Positions 37,988 to 45,573 of a stretch of DNA of 64,000 nt are shown one piece after another (positions within the stretch are counted from its first letter, which is position 1; every line of letters begins with the position of its first letter). A program made the translations under genes and the position numbers. The notes beneath the pieces were generated by a model. The model saw nothing but the letters and a program-made list of their open reading frames with translations, was not told the DNA's origin and searched no databases. The stretch is from Aestuariivita sp. (lineage in GTDB: Bacteria > Pseudomonadota > Alphaproteobacteria > Rhodobacterales > Rhodobacteraceae), in the NCBI GenBank assembly GCA_018401465.1, contig JAGYKE010000005.1:62001-126000 (forward strand), in the 5' to 3' direction.

Positions 37988-38122
37988 ATGGCCTTTCTTC
38001 TTCTCGGCGTGGCAGCACTTGCAGCGGTTCTGATCCTCAGAACACGCCGCATGACGCCCGATCTGAAGCCGATCCCGGTGCGGGTCGACGACAAGCGCCC
38101 GCGCAACCGCGACCCGCGCTGA
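37988..38122 (+). CDS. 44-residue single-span membrane protein
   Basis: Unnamed. ATG at 37988 with GGGG six bases upstream, three bases after the sufA stop. Residues 2-17 (AFLLLGVAALAAVLIL) are a membrane helix, followed by RTRRMTPDLKPIPVRVDDKR and a basic end, so the tail is expected on the cytoplasmic side. A terminator hairpin follows six bases after the stop, marking this as the last gene of the sufA transcript. Codon choice matches neighbours. Function unknown. Confidence 0.7.
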   Translation: MAFLLLGVAALAAVLILRTRRMTPDLKPIPVRVDDKRPRNRDPR

Positions 38123-38127
38123 CCCTG

Positions 38128-38146
38128 CCCGCCCGTTCTGGGCGGG
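38128..38146 (+). terminator. Hairpin after the sufA/44-residue gene pair
   Basis: CCCGCCC (38128-38134), loop GTTCT, GGGCGGG (38140-38146): a perfect 7-bp GC stem six bases after the stop. No T-run. Confidence 0.55.
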
Positions 38147-38189
38147 GACGCCTTTGCCTGTCGGCGCTGCGGCGCCCCTTGGTCAGCCC

Positions 38190-38525
38190 ATGACCCTTTC
38201 CAAAGACCAGATCGCCTTCGTGACCGATGTGTTGTCGGGCCTTGGCCCCGTGTCCGTGCGCCGGATGTTCGGTGGCGCTGCGCTTTACTTCGAAGGCACC
38301 ATCTTTGCCATCGTGATGGCGGACGGCGCGCTCCGCCTCAAGGGTGCGGGCGACATGCGCGCCGCTTTCGAAGCCGCAGGCTGGCAGGGCTGGACCTACA
38401 CAGGCAAGAGCGGCAAGTCTTCCACCATGCCCTACTGGACGATGCCCGACGCGCTGATGGACGATCCCGACGCGGCCTGCGCCTGGGCGCGCCGCGCACT
38501 TGACGCGCTGCGCCCCCGGGCCTGA
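38190..38525 (+). CDS. TfoX/Sxy N-terminal-domain protein
   Basis: 111 residues from ATG at 38190. The fold is recognised by LSGLGPVSVRRMFGGAALYF and IFAIVMADGALRLKGAGDMR followed by an aromatic SSTMPYWTMPDALMDDP. TfoX-N proteins are small and mostly uncharacterised; full-length TfoX controls competence in gammaproteobacteria, but only the N-domain is here. tpiA follows about 70 bp downstream on the same strand. Confidence 0.85.
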   Translation: MTLSKDQIAFVTDVLSGLGPVSVRRMFGGAALYFEGTIFAIVMADGALRLKGAGDMRAAFEAAGWQGWTYTGKSGKSSTMPYWTMPDALMDDPDAACAWARRALDALRPRA

Positions 38526-38593
38526 GCCGGCGTGGCGTTGTGCGCCACAGCCGGGAATGTTACGACCTTCGCGATGCAGCGGAAAGGCAGGGC

Positions 38594-39346
38594 ATGCGAC
38601 GCAGACTGGCGGCAGGCAACTGGAAAATGCATGGGCTGGCAGACAGCCTTGCCGCGATCGCGGACCTGTCCGCCGCCCATCCCGATCCCGCCTGCGACAT
38701 CGTGATCTGCCCGCCCGCCACACTGATCCACCGCGCGGCCGACCTCGTCCTTGGCCGCGCCGTGTCCATCGGCGCGCAGGATTGCCACGCAGAGGACGCG
38801 GGCGCGCATACCGGTGACATTTCCGCGCCCATGCTGCGCGACGCGGGTGCCACTACGGTGATCCTCGGCCATTCCGAACGCCGCGCCGATCATGGCGAGA
38901 CCGACGCCGCCATCCGCGCCAAGACACACGCGGCGCTGCGGGCCGGGCTCCTGCCCATCCTGTGCGTTGGCGAAACTCTGGCGCAGCGTGAAGCAGGTGA
39001 AACGCTGGGCATTCTGTCGACGCAACTCGCCCTTTCCCTGCCGGACGAGGCCCGCGATCATGCGATCGTCATTGCCTATGAACCGGTCTGGGCCATCGGG
39101 TCCGGCCTGACCCCCGATCCCGACCAGATCAGCGCGGTGCACGCGCATATCCGCGCCGAAATGTCCGCCCGCTTCGGGACGGAAATGGCGGGCGCCACGC
39201 GCATCCTTTATGGCGGGTCGGTCAAGCCCGCCAATGCCGCGTCGATCTTCGCAGCCCCGGACGTGGACGGCGCGCTGGTGGGCGGGGCCAGCCTGCGGGA
39301 ACCCGACTTTTCGCCCATCATCGCGGCGCTCTGCGCTTCCTGTTGA
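38594..39346 (+). CDS. tpiA: Triosephosphate isomerase
   Basis: Interconverts DHAP and glyceraldehyde-3-phosphate. 250 residues from the ATG at 38594. Catalytic residues: Lys in AAGNWKMHG, His in ILGHSERRADHGE and Glu in AYEPVWAIGSG; phosphate loop LYGGSVKPANA and GALVGGASL. An in-frame ATG at 38540 would add 18 residues before the universally conserved N-terminus and is rejected. RBS AAAGGcaGGG immediately upstream. No other glycolysis gene is adjacent. Confidence 0.96.
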   Translation: MRRRLAAGNWKMHGLADSLAAIADLSAAHPDPACDIVICPPATLIHRAADLVLGRAVSIGAQDCHAEDAGAHTGDISAPMLRDAGATTVILGHSERRADHGETDAAIRAKTHAALRAGLLPILCVGETLAQREAGETLGILSTQLALSLPDEARDHAIVIAYEPVWAIGSGLTPDPDQISAVHAHIRAEMSARFGTEMAGATRILYGGSVKPANAASIFAAPDVDGALVGGASLREPDFSPIIAALCASC

Positions 39347-39460
39347 CGATTCTGCGCCCGACCTGCTTCTTTCTGGTCACAAATACGCAGATGCCGACGC
39401 TGCGCTTCAGACCGGCGCCAAGATCAGCGTGCGGCCCCGGCAAGACAGCCCGCGCGCGCA

Positions 39461-39934
39461 TCATGCCCCGATGGGCAGCATCGTCGTCGACTTGATCTCT
39501 TCCATCGAAAGAAGTGCGGTCACGTTGTAGATGCGCACCTCGGAAATCAGCGCCTGATAGAAGGCGTCATAGGCGCGCGCGTTCTTCACGCGGACCTTCA
39601 GGATATAGTCGATCTCGCCTGCAAGGCGGTGCGCTTCCTGCACTTCGGGGCGCTTGCGCAGCGTCTCGAGAAACCGCGCCTGCCAGTCGGCTTCATGTTC
39701 GGACGTGCGGATCAGCACGAAGAAGCAGGCCTCGAACCCCAGCGCCTCGGGGTCGAGGATCACGGTCTGCTGGCCGATCACGCCCGCCTCGCGCAACTTG
39801 CGAATCCGGTTCCAGACGGGGGTCTTCGACGACCCCACCGCCTTGGCGATCTCGTCCAATGACTGGCCCGCGTCGCGCTGCAGTTCGGTAAGGATTTTCC
39901 TGTCTGTCTGGTCCAGCCGCACCGCCATTCGCAT
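39461..39934 (-). CDS. Lrp/AsnC-family transcriptional regulator
   Basis: 157 residues. The HTH is DRKILTELQRDAGQSLDEIA plus KAVGSSKTPVWNRIRKL (recognition helix), followed by the RAM ligand-binding domain (GFEACFFVLIRTSEHEADWQ to TTMLPIGA). Start ATG at 39934; an ATG at 39928 is nearly equivalent. It diverges from the sulfite-assimilation operon with 140 bp between starts, a placement suggesting that it senses an amino acid such as cysteine and controls that operon. This is inferred from position. Confidence 0.92.
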   Translation of the reverse strand: MRMAVRLDQTDRKILTELQRDAGQSLDEIAKAVGSSKTPVWNRIRKLREAGVIGQQTVILDPEALGFEACFFVLIRTSEHEADWQARFLETLRKRPEVQEAHRLAGEIDYILKVRVKNARAYDAFYQALISEVRIYNVTALLSMEEIKSTTMLPIGA

Positions 39935-40021
39935 GATCCTCTGTTTTCCGGTCTGTTCGCCCTTCGGCTTGGATCACTAAGAACAAACGTCCTTATTGAA
40001 TCCACCATATGGCGATTAGCG

Positions 40022-40039
40022 AGGAATGTTTCCTATATT
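40022..40039 (+). promoter_or_regulatory. Candidate promoter element and inverted repeat before cysG
   Basis: AGGAA-TGT-TTCCT (40022-40034) is a 13-bp inverted repeat directly abutting TATATT (40034-40039), a good -10 hexamer about 36 bases before the cysG start. No -35 at the right spacing is convincing, which would fit activation by the divergent Lrp regulator. Confidence 0.4.
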
Positions 40040-40074
40040 CTAGACCAAGTCAAACAAAGAGGTGTCAGCGGACC

Positions 40075-41475
40075 ATGCAGCATTTCCCGATCTTCCTCGC
40101 CGTCGCGGGCCGCCGCATCGTCGTATCGGGCGGGGGTGAGGCCGCACTCGCCAAGCTGCGGCTTCTGATGAAGACCGAAGCGCATCTGAGCGTCTTCGCC
40201 CCTGCCCCCGACCCGCAGATCGTGACATGGGCCGAAGCGGGGCGCCTCACCTTGCATGCCCGCGCGCTGGAGCCCGGAGACGCGCTCTGCGCCGTGCTTT
40301 TCTATGCCGCGGACGAAGACGCAGTGGAAGACGCCCGCAGCACGGCCCTCGCCCGCGCCGACGGGGCGCTGACGAACATCGTCGACAACCTCGAAGACAG
40401 CCAGTTCATCACGCCCGCCATCGTCGACCGCGACCCCGTCACCATCGCCATCGGCACCGAAGGCGCGGCCCCGGTGCTCGCCCGCGCGATCAAGACCGAT
40501 CTGGAAGCGCGCCTGCCTGCGCGTCTCGGCCCCCTCGCCCGGCTCGGCAAGGCGTTCCGCCGCGTGGCCGAGACGCTGCCCCATGGCCGCCCCCGCCGCG
40601 ACTTCTGGGCCGACTGGTACTTCCGTGCAGGCCCCCGTGCCATCGAAGACGGCGAGGATGCGGCGCAGGCCGCACTCGACGATCTGCTGGCCGACCACCT
40701 CGCCCGGAAAGACCGCCCCGGCCATGTCGCCTTCGTCGGTGCGGGCCCGGGCGATCCGGAACTCCTCACGCTCAAGGCGCGCCGCGCGCTGGACGAGGCC
40801 GATGTGGTGATCCATGACCGCCTTGTCGGCCCCGGCATCCTCGATCTCGCCCGGCGCGAGGCGCTGATGATCGACGCAGGCAAGGAAGGCTTCGGCCCCT
40901 CGATGACGCAAGACCGGATCAACGCCCTGATCGTCGAACATGCGAAGAGCGGCGCGCAGGTGGTGCGCCTGAAAGGCGGCGATCCCACGGTCTTCGGACG
41001 GCTGGACGAGGAAACCGATGCCTGCGACGCCGCCGGTGTCACATGGCACATCGTGCCCGGGATCACCGCCGCCTCGGCCTCGGTCGCGGCCATCGGGCAA
41101 AGCCTGACCTCGCGCGGGCGCAACGCATCCGTGCGGTTCGTCACCGGCCACGACATGAAGGGGTTCGCCGATCACGACTGGAAGGCGCTGGCGCGTCCCG
41201 GCGAGGTCGCCGCGATCTACATGGGCAAGCGCGCGGCGCGCTTCATTCAGGGCCGTCTCCTCATGCACGGCGCGGACCGCGCGACCCCGGTCACCGTGAT
41301 CGAAAACGCCACCCGCCCCGACCAGCGTATCCTTTCCACCACGCTGGCCGACCTGTCCCGCGACCTGTCCGAGGCCGATCTGACCGGCCCCGCGCTGACG
41401 CTGATCGGCCTCGCCCCGCGCGCGGCCATCACGCTTGGCACCACGATCGAACCCCGCCTGCAGGAGGCCCTCTGA
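40075..41475 (+). CDS. cysG: Siroheme synthase (CysG)
   Basis: Makes siroheme for sulfite reductase. 466 residues from the ATG at 40075. The N-terminal about 210 residues are the dehydrogenase/ferrochelatase part (FPIFLAVAGRRIVVSGGGEA with the NAD loop, then VTIAIGTEGAAPVLARAIK). The C-terminal uroporphyrinogen-III methyltransferase opens HVAFVGAGPGDPELLTLKAR and has VVRLKGGDPTVFGR and PGITAASASVAA. First gene of the operon; an ATG/TGA overlap couples the next one. Frames beginning at 40009 extend into the promoter. Confidence 0.95.
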   Translation: MQHFPIFLAVAGRRIVVSGGGEAALAKLRLLMKTEAHLSVFAPAPDPQIVTWAEAGRLTLHARALEPGDALCAVLFYAADEDAVEDARSTALARADGALTNIVDNLEDSQFITPAIVDRDPVTIAIGTEGAAPVLARAIKTDLEARLPARLGPLARLGKAFRRVAETLPHGRPRRDFWADWYFRAGPRAIEDGEDAAQAALDDLLADHLARKDRPGHVAFVGAGPGDPELLTLKARRALDEADVVIHDRLVGPGILDLARREALMIDAGKEGFGPSMTQDRINALIVEHAKSGAQVVRLKGGDPTVFGRLDEETDACDAAGVTWHIVPGITAASASVAAIGQSLTSRGRNASVRFVTGHDMKGFADHDWKALARPGEVAAIYMGKRAARFIQGRLLMHGADRATPVTVIENATRPDQRILSTTLADLSRDLSEADLTGPALTLIGLAPRAAITLGTTIEPRLQEAL

Positions 41476-41783
41476 TGTCCCGCCCCTTTTCCCCCAAGGT
41501 CGTCACCGCCAGCGATCTTCTCGAAGGCGACGTGATCTACCTTGCCGCCGATGACACATGGGTGCGCGATCTGGCACAGGCCGAGGTGCTGACCGACGAG
41601 GCCGACGCCGACCTGCGCCTGCTTCTCGCGCAGTCCCAGCCGCACCGCGTCGTCGGCGCCTATCTGGGCGATGTCCGCCCCGGCCCCGACGGCATCGAGC
41701 CCGCCCATTTCCGCGAGGCGTTCCGCCGCCGCGGCCCGTCCAACTATGCCCATGGCAAGCAGGAGGCATACGCAGATGTATGA
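41475..41783 (+). CDS. DUF2849 protein of the sulfite-assimilation operon
   Basis: 102 residues, starting at the A of the cysG TGA, with GGAGG eight bases upstream. VTASDLLEGDVIYLAADDTW and DLRLLLAQSQPHRVVGAYLG are the DUF2849 landmarks. Soluble, no cysteines. The family is consistently found next to cysI in alphaproteobacteria but has no assigned activity; it could be a substitute partner for sulfite reductase or a regulator. Its last codons overlap the cysI start by eight bases, so expression is coupled. Confidence 0.88.
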   Translation: MSRPFSPKVVTASDLLEGDVIYLAADDTWVRDLAQAEVLTDEADADLRLLLAQSQPHRVVGAYLGDVRPGPDGIEPAHFREAFRRRGPSNYAHGKQEAYADV

Positions 41784-43440
41784 GTATACCGAATTCGACC
41801 GCGCCTTTCTGGCGGAACGCAATGCCCAGTTCCGTGCGCAGGTGGAGCGCCGCATTTCCGGCGCGCTGACCGAGGAAGAGTTCAGACCGCTGCGCCTGAT
41901 GAACGGGCTCTACCTGCAGCTGCACGCCTACATGCTGCGGGTGGCGATCCCTTACGGCACGCTCAACAGCGCGCAGATGCGCCAACTGGCGCTGCTGGCA
42001 GACCGCTGGGACAAGGGCTATGGCCATTTCACCACGCGCCAGAACATTCAGTACAACTGGCCCAGACTGCGCGATGTGCCCGACATGCTGGATGCGCTGG
42101 CCGAGGTCGGCCTGCATGCGATCCAGACCAGCGGCAACACGATCCGCAACGTGACCGCCGACCATTTCGCGGGCGCGGCGGCGGACGAGGTGGCAGACCC
42201 AAGACCCTATGCCGAGCTCATCCGCCAATGGTCGACCGACCACCCGGAATTCCAGTTTCTGGGGCGCAAGTTCAAGATCGCGATCACCGGGGCGGAAGCC
42301 GACCGCGCCGTGATCCGCGCCCATGACATCGGGTTGCAGATCACCGAACAGGACGGCACGCGCGGCTTCCGCGTGGTCGTGGGCGGGGGCCTCGGCCGCA
42401 CGCCGATGATCGGCCAGGTCATCCGCGACCACCTGCCCGAGGCGGACCTCCTGCCCTATCTGGAAGCGATCCTGAGCGTCTACAACCTGCTCGGCCGGCG
42501 CGACAACAAGTACAAGGCGCGCATCAAGATCATGGTCCACGAACACGGGATCGACGAGGTCCGCGCGCTGGTGGAAGACCGCTTCGCCCGTATCCGCCCC
42601 ACCTTCACGGGCCATGACCGCCAAGTCCTGCAGGACATCGCGCGCCACTTCGCGCCGCCCGCCTTCGACAGGGCGCCCACCGACGCCTTCGACGCGGGCT
42701 ATGCCGCCGATCCGGTCTTCCGGTCCTGGGCCGATACCAATGTCGCGCCCCACAAGGCGCCCGGTTACGGCATCGTGTCGATCTCGCTCAAGGCGCATGG
42801 CGCGACGCCCGGCGACGCCACGGCGGAACAGATGCGCGTCATGGCCGATCTGGCCCGAACCTATGCCCATGACGAACTGCGCATCAGCCACGAACAGAAC
42901 GTCATCCTGCCCCACGTCCACAAGGCGCATCTGCCCGCGATCCATGCGACGCTGAAGGCACATGGGCTTGCCACCGCCAATATCGGGCTGATCTCGGACA
43001 TCATTGCCTGCCCGGGGATGGATTACTGCGCGCTCGCCACCGCGCGGTCGATCCCCATCGCGCAAGAGATCGCGATGCGGTTCGAAGACCTGAAGATCGA
43101 GCACGACATCGGCCCCCTCAAGATCAAGATCTCGGGCTGCATCAATGCCTGCGGCCATCACCACGTGGGCCATATCGGCATCCTCGGTCTCGACCGGGCA
43201 GGCGTCGAGAACTACCAGATCACACTGGGCGGCGACGCGACCGAAACCGCCGCCCTCGGCGAACGCGCCGGCCCCGGATTTTCGGCGGAGGAGATCGTGC
43301 CCGCCATCGAACGGCTGGTGCATGCCTATCTCGACCTGCGCGAAACGCCCGAGGAGACCTTCCTGCAGACCTGGCGCCGCCTCGGTCTCGCCCCGTTCAA
43401 GGCCGCGCTCTACCCCGCGCAGGCTGTCGCGGCGGAATGA
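41776..43440 (+). CDS. cysI: Assimilatory sulfite (nitrite/sulfite) reductase, hemoprotein
   Basis: Six-electron reduction of sulfite to sulfide. 554 residues. The siroheme-[4Fe-4S] ligands are C412-x5-C418 (ACPGMDYCALA) and C455-x3-C459 (SGCINACGHHH). Both ferredoxin-like halves are present (YTEFDRAFLAERNAQF opening; GYGHFTTRQNIQYNW substrate-side Arg). Length and motif fit the NirA/SirA single-subunit class, probably ferredoxin- or flavoprotein-fed, as no cysJ is nearby and fpr lies downstream. The last 4 bases overlap cysH (ATGA). Confidence 0.95.
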   Translation: MYEYTEFDRAFLAERNAQFRAQVERRISGALTEEEFRPLRLMNGLYLQLHAYMLRVAIPYGTLNSAQMRQLALLADRWDKGYGHFTTRQNIQYNWPRLRDVPDMLDALAEVGLHAIQTSGNTIRNVTADHFAGAAADEVADPRPYAELIRQWSTDHPEFQFLGRKFKIAITGAEADRAVIRAHDIGLQITEQDGTRGFRVVVGGGLGRTPMIGQVIRDHLPEADLLPYLEAILSVYNLLGRRDNKYKARIKIMVHEHGIDEVRALVEDRFARIRPTFTGHDRQVLQDIARHFAPPAFDRAPTDAFDAGYAADPVFRSWADTNVAPHKAPGYGIVSISLKAHGATPGDATAEQMRVMADLARTYAHDELRISHEQNVILPHVHKAHLPAIHATLKAHGLATANIGLISDIIACPGMDYCALATARSIPIAQEIAMRFEDLKIEHDIGPLKIKISGCINACGHHHVGHIGILGLDRAGVENYQITLGGDATETAALGERAGPGFSAEEIVPAIERLVHAYLDLRETPEETFLQTWRRLGLAPFKAALYPAQAVAAE

Positions 43441-44213
43441 TCATGGTGCAGCACCCGCCCCTTCACTTTGCTGAAAAAACTCCCCCCGGAGGGTCGCTTG
43501 CCGCTGCCGCGCGGCAGGCACAAGTCGCGGCCCTTAACGCGCGCTACCGCCACCACGCGGCCACCGATGTGCTGCGGGGCGCCATCCACGATGCGGGGCG
43601 CATCGCGCTCGTCTCCTCTTTCGGGGCGGACTCCGTTGTGCTCCTGCACATGGTGGCGGTGACCGACCGCGACCTGCCGGTGATCTTCGTGGATACGGGG
43701 ATGCTCTTCACCGAAACGCTCGTCTACCAGCAGGAAGTGGCCGAACGGCTGGGCTTGCGCGATCTGCGCATCATCCACGCCGACGCGGGACGGGACACCG
43801 ACGGCACGCTCCACCGGCGCGACCCCGACGCCTGCTGCGCCCTGCGCAAGACGCGGCCCCTGCAGGCGGCGCTTGAGGGCTTCGACGGCTGGATCACGGG
43901 CCGCAAGCGGTTCCAGGCGGGCAGCCGCGCCGCGCTTGACTTCTTCGAGGTCGAAGACGGCACCGGCCGGATCAAGATCAACCCGCTCGCCCATTGGGCG
44001 GTAGAGGACCTGCGCACCTACATGGAGGAAAACCGCCTCCCCCGCCATCCGCTGGTGGCGCGCGGCTATCCGTCGATCGGCTGCGCGCCCTGCACCACGC
44101 CCGTCACCCCCGGCGAAGACCCCCGCGCGGGCCGCTGGCGCGGGCAGACCAAGGAAGAATGCGGCATCCATTTCGTGAATGGCCGCATCGTCAGGACAGG
44201 AACACCGACATGA
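43437..44213 (+). CDS. cysH: Adenylyl-sulfate (APS) reductase, assimilatory
   Basis: Reduces activated sulfate to sulfite. 258 residues. SSFGADSVVLLHMV is the PP-motif loop. The [4Fe-4S] cysteines C133-C134 (DACCALRKTR) and C216-x2-C219 (GCAPCTTP) are all present, which marks the APS-using type rather than the cluster-free PAPS enzyme. Catalytic C242 lies in ECGIHF. Start ATG at 43437 overlaps the cysI stop; an ATG two codons on is possible. APS use means PAPS in this cell would be free for sulfotransferases. Confidence 0.95.
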   Translation: MIMVQHPPLHFAEKTPPGGSLAAAARQAQVAALNARYRHHAATDVLRGAIHDAGRIALVSSFGADSVVLLHMVAVTDRDLPVIFVDTGMLFTETLVYQQEVAERLGLRDLRIIHADAGRDTDGTLHRRDPDACCALRKTRPLQAALEGFDGWITGRKRFQAGSRAALDFFEVEDGTGRIKINPLAHWAVEDLRTYMEENRLPRHPLVARGYPSIGCAPCTTPVTPGEDPRAGRWRGQTKEECGIHFVNGRIVRTGTPT

Positions 44214-44611
44214 CCATCCTCGTCACCGACCGGGGTTTCGCCCCCGAAGACTGGACCCACGGCTTCGCGACCCTCGGCACCGCGAACGACGTCGCCGCGC
44301 TCGATGTACCCAGCGACACCGATCCCGACACCATCGCGCTGTCGCCCGCGCTGCAGATGATCCGCGTCGATTTCCCCGCCTTCTCGGACGGGCGTGGCTT
44401 CACCATCGCGCGGCAGTTACGCCTGCGCGGCTACAAGGGCCGTCTGCGCGCCAAGGGCCATGTGATCGCCGATCAATACGCCATGGCGCGGCGGTCGGGC
44501 TTCGACGAGGTGGAGATCTCCGACGATCTCGCCCGGCGCCAGCCCGAGGCACAATGGCAGGCCCGCGCCGACTGGCGCGCCCATGACTACCAGGCCCGCC
44601 TGCGCGGCTGA
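44210..44611 (+). CDS. DUF934 protein of the sulfite-assimilation operon
   Basis: 133 residues; starts in an ATGA overlap with cysH. DUF934 features: IRVDFPAFSDGRGFTIARQL and GYKGRLRAKGHVIADQYAMA, then an Arg-rich tail. Members sit beside cysI/cysH in many proteobacteria and are described as oxidoreductase-like or sulfite-reductase-associated without proven activity. No cofactor motif is visible. Last gene of the overlapping run; fpr follows after a 67-base gap with its own signals. Confidence 0.88.
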   Translation: MTILVTDRGFAPEDWTHGFATLGTANDVAALDVPSDTDPDTIALSPALQMIRVDFPAFSDGRGFTIARQLRLRGYKGRLRAKGHVIADQYAMARRSGFDEVEISDDLARRQPEAQWQARADWRAHDYQARLRG

Positions 44612-44619
44612 AAGCGCGC

Positions 44620-44633
44620 CTGATGTAAATCAA
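44620..44633. promoter_or_regulatory. FNR-like site upstream of fpr
   Basis: CTGATGTAAATCAA matches TTGAT-N4-ATCAA with one change. Its centre lies about 41 bases before a likely transcript start near 44667-44668 (candidate -10 TTATCA at 44655-44660), the standard class II position for FNR activators. Confidence 0.5.
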
Positions 44634-44645
44634 AGTTGACTAATC

Positions 44646-44664
44646 GGTGTGGCTTTATCACACC
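44646..44664 (+). promoter_or_regulatory. Inverted repeat next to the fpr ribosome-binding site
   Basis: GGTGTG (44646-44651), seven bases, CACACC (44659-44664) directly before the GGAG of fpr. It could be a repressor site overlapping the promoter or a hairpin near the ribosome site. Confidence 0.4.
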
Positions 44665-44678
44665 GGAGAACAACAGAC

Positions 44679-45509
44679 ATGACCGAGCCAAGACACGTGA
44701 CAGACGCAAGCCCCATCAAGGCCCCGACCCTGCCCGACGCCCAGATCGTGACATCGGTCGATCACTGGACAGACCGCCTGTTTTCCTTCCGCTGCACGCG
44801 GCCCGCGTCGCTGCGGTTCCGCTCGGGCGAATTCGTGATGATCGGGCTGATGGGCGACAACGGAAAGCCGCTCTTGCGGGCCTATTCCATTGCTTCGCCC
44901 TCTTGGGATGAGGAACTGGAATTCTATTCGATCAAGGTGCAGGACGGCCCGCTGACCTCGAAACTGCAGCACATCCAGCCCGGCGACCAGATCATCCTGC
45001 GCCCCAAACCCGTGGGCACGCTGGTGCATGACGCGCTTCTGCCCGGCAGGCGCATCTGGTTCTTCGCCACCGGCACGGGTTTCGCCCCTTTCGCGAGCCT
45101 CCTGCGCGACCCGCAGACCTACGCCGATTACGACGAGGTCATCATCACCCATACCTGCCGCGAGGTGGGCGAGCTGGAATATGGCCGCCGCCTGATCGAC
45201 GGGATCCGCCAGGACGAAATGCTGGCCGAACTGATCGGCGAAGGCTTCCACGAGAAGCTGAAATACTATCCCACCACCACGCGGGAACAGAGCGCCAAGA
45301 TGGGCCGCATCACCGACCTGATCCGGTCTGGCGATGTCTATGCCGATCTGGGTGTCGACCCGATCCACCCCGACCGCGACCGCGCGATGATCTGCGGCAA
45401 TCTTGCCTTCAACCTCGAACTGAAGGCCATGCTCGAAGAATTCGGGCTGGAGGAAGGCGCCAATTCCAAGCCCGCGCAATATGTCGTGGAAAAGGCCTTT
45501 CTCGACTGA
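44679..45509 (+). CDS. fpr: Ferredoxin/flavodoxin-NADP reductase
   Basis: FAD enzyme moving electrons between NADPH and ferredoxin or flavodoxin. 276 residues from ATG at 44679, with GGAGA upstream; an earlier GTG at 44649 lies inside the inverted repeat and is rejected. FAD binding: PLLRAYSIASPSWDEELEFY. NADP binding: FFATGTGFAPFASLLRD. C-terminal AMICGNLAFNLELKAMLEEF. It may feed sulfite reductase, APS reductase or IspG. A strong terminator follows. Confidence 0.95.
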   Translation: MTEPRHVTDASPIKAPTLPDAQIVTSVDHWTDRLFSFRCTRPASLRFRSGEFVMIGLMGDNGKPLLRAYSIASPSWDEELEFYSIKVQDGPLTSKLQHIQPGDQIILRPKPVGTLVHDALLPGRRIWFFATGTGFAPFASLLRDPQTYADYDEVIITHTCREVGELEYGRRLIDGIRQDEMLAELIGEGFHEKLKYYPTTTREQSAKMGRITDLIRSGDVYADLGVDPIHPDRDRAMICGNLAFNLELKAMLEEFGLEEGANSKPAQYVVEKAFLD

Positions 45510-45520
45510 TCGGACATGAA

Positions 45521-45553
45521 AAAACGGCCGGGTCGCACGGACCCGGCCGTTTT
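45521..45553. terminator. Bidirectional terminator between fpr and the EAAAA-repeat gene
   Basis: AAAACGGCCGGGTC pairs with GACCCGGCCGTTTT (14 bp, perfect) around a 5-base loop GCACG. A/T runs on both ends make it work in both directions. It serves fpr on the plus strand and the convergent EAAAA-repeat gene on the minus strand. Confidence 0.9.
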
Positions 45554-45573
45554 CCGTTGGCATCGGCCCGGTT

